Source: Acidimicrobiia bacterium (GTDB taxonomy: Bacteria; Actinomycetota; Acidimicrobiia; Acidimicrobiales; Acidimicrobilacustridaceae). Taken from it: a DNA stretch of 50,268 bases. The number at the start of each line of letters is the position of its first letter. Positions within the stretch are counted from its first letter, which is position 1. The position numbers were made by a program, and so were the translations under genes. The DNA lies in contig JAFIEP010000113.1 of NCBI GenBank assembly GCA_020832495.1, positions 1-50,268 on the forward strand, given 5' to 3'. Of this stretch, positions 50,151 to 50,268 are shown in pieces. The notes under the pieces were generated by a model. That model was given only the letters and a program-made list of their open reading frames with translations, was not told the origin of the DNA and made no database searches.

Positions 50151-50195
50151 CAGTCGAGGGCGGGACTCAGTCGAGGGCGGGACTCAGTCGAGGGC
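50151..50195. repeat. 17-bp tandem repeat, 2.7 copies
   Basis: CAGTCGAGGGCGGGACT occurs at 50151 and 50168, then partly at 50185. It lies upstream of typA, in the 214-bp non-coding right edge. Confidence 0.8.
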
Positions 50196-50230
50196 AGGCC
50201 CGCCCGGGCGTGGCCCCAGGACCCGCCCGC

Positions 50231-50255
50231 CCCCCACCGACCGGCACGGTGGGGG
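50231..50255. terminator. Hairpin at the right edge
   Basis: CCCCCACCG-ACCGGCA-CGGTGGGGG is a 9-bp stem with a 7-nt loop. It probably ends a gene beyond the window. Confidence 0.45.
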
Positions 50256-50268
50256 CGCAGGCCCGCGG

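Noticed and set aside
50151-50195. CRISPR-like array
   Set aside because: Units are 17 bp, directly adjacent, with no spacers and fewer than three full copies; no cas genes are near.
1-50268. tRNA or rRNA genes
   Set aside because: No cloverleaf with the GTTCGA-type arm and CCA-end context, and no rRNA core sequence, was recognised on either strand.

Overview
This window is high-GC DNA densely packed with genes on both strands. The genes point to an actinobacterium, most likely of the Acidimicrobiia type. The indicators are CarD, a STAND/BTAD regulator, DUF2254, DUF5522, DUF6325 and SHOCT proteins, frequent GTG starts, 4-nt overlaps, and SLH domains of the 'VTRQAMAAFLYR' kind. The lineage is an inference. 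I see no rRNA, tRNA, CRISPR array, prophage or insertion sequence.

Layout. (1) 1-3.5 kb: a sulfotransferase cut by the window edge diverges from a rhodanese-DUF2892 gene and a SulP transporter. The intergene carries a promoter with two tandem CsoR/CstR-like operators, suggesting sulfur-stress control. (2) 3.4-9.4 kb: DUF2254, HTTM and FKBP genes, a cryptochrome/photolyase with iron-sulfur cysteine spacing, DUF5522 and an SCO6745-like protein. (3) 9.5-13.8 kb: an orphan livG-livF ATPase pair with a TetR regulator, two proteins of unknown function, and a VOC protein. (4) 13.8-21.4 kb: M23 peptidase, coupled inorganic pyrophosphatase and glutamate dehydrogenase, orotate phosphoribosyltransferase, an unknown protein, an ECF-like sigma factor with a membrane partner, and a methyltransferase-DUF952 fusion.

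(5) 21.7-25.3 kb: three genes for an iron-sulfur protein, a fumarate-reductase-type flavoprotein and a NuoF-like NADH/FMN subunit. None has a membrane anchor. They look like a soluble NADH:fumarate oxidoreductase. (6) 25.3-28.2 kb: an AbiEi/DUF559 gene bracketed by two directly repeated 50-bp elements, then an aldehyde dehydrogenase. (7) 28.3-36 kb: an 'anchored repeat' metal ABC system (lipoprotein receptor with an inserted surface-repeat domain, two surface-anchored proteins, ATPase, permease). It converges on a His/Asp-rich protein with three SLH modules. The ABC operon and the SLH gene share an almost identical promoter and 19-bp operator, resembling a Zur/Fur box. I read this as one regulon for capturing zinc (or a similar metal) at the cell surface. 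(8) 36-41 kb: sulfatase, an esterase fused to three SLH repeats, and a patatin-like phospholipase. (9) 41-50.3 kb: lipoprotein, SHOCT, DUF6325, GNAT, DUF389, CarD, a 1033-aa STAND-BTAD regulator, a hairpin-rich gap and typA.

A family of short palindromic intergenic elements (TGCGCGCA ends) is scattered between 21.5 and 41.1 kb. Together with the shared metal operator, the tandem sulfur operators and the fumarate reductase trio, it is the most interesting content here. All functional calls come from reading motifs by eye; no database search was run.
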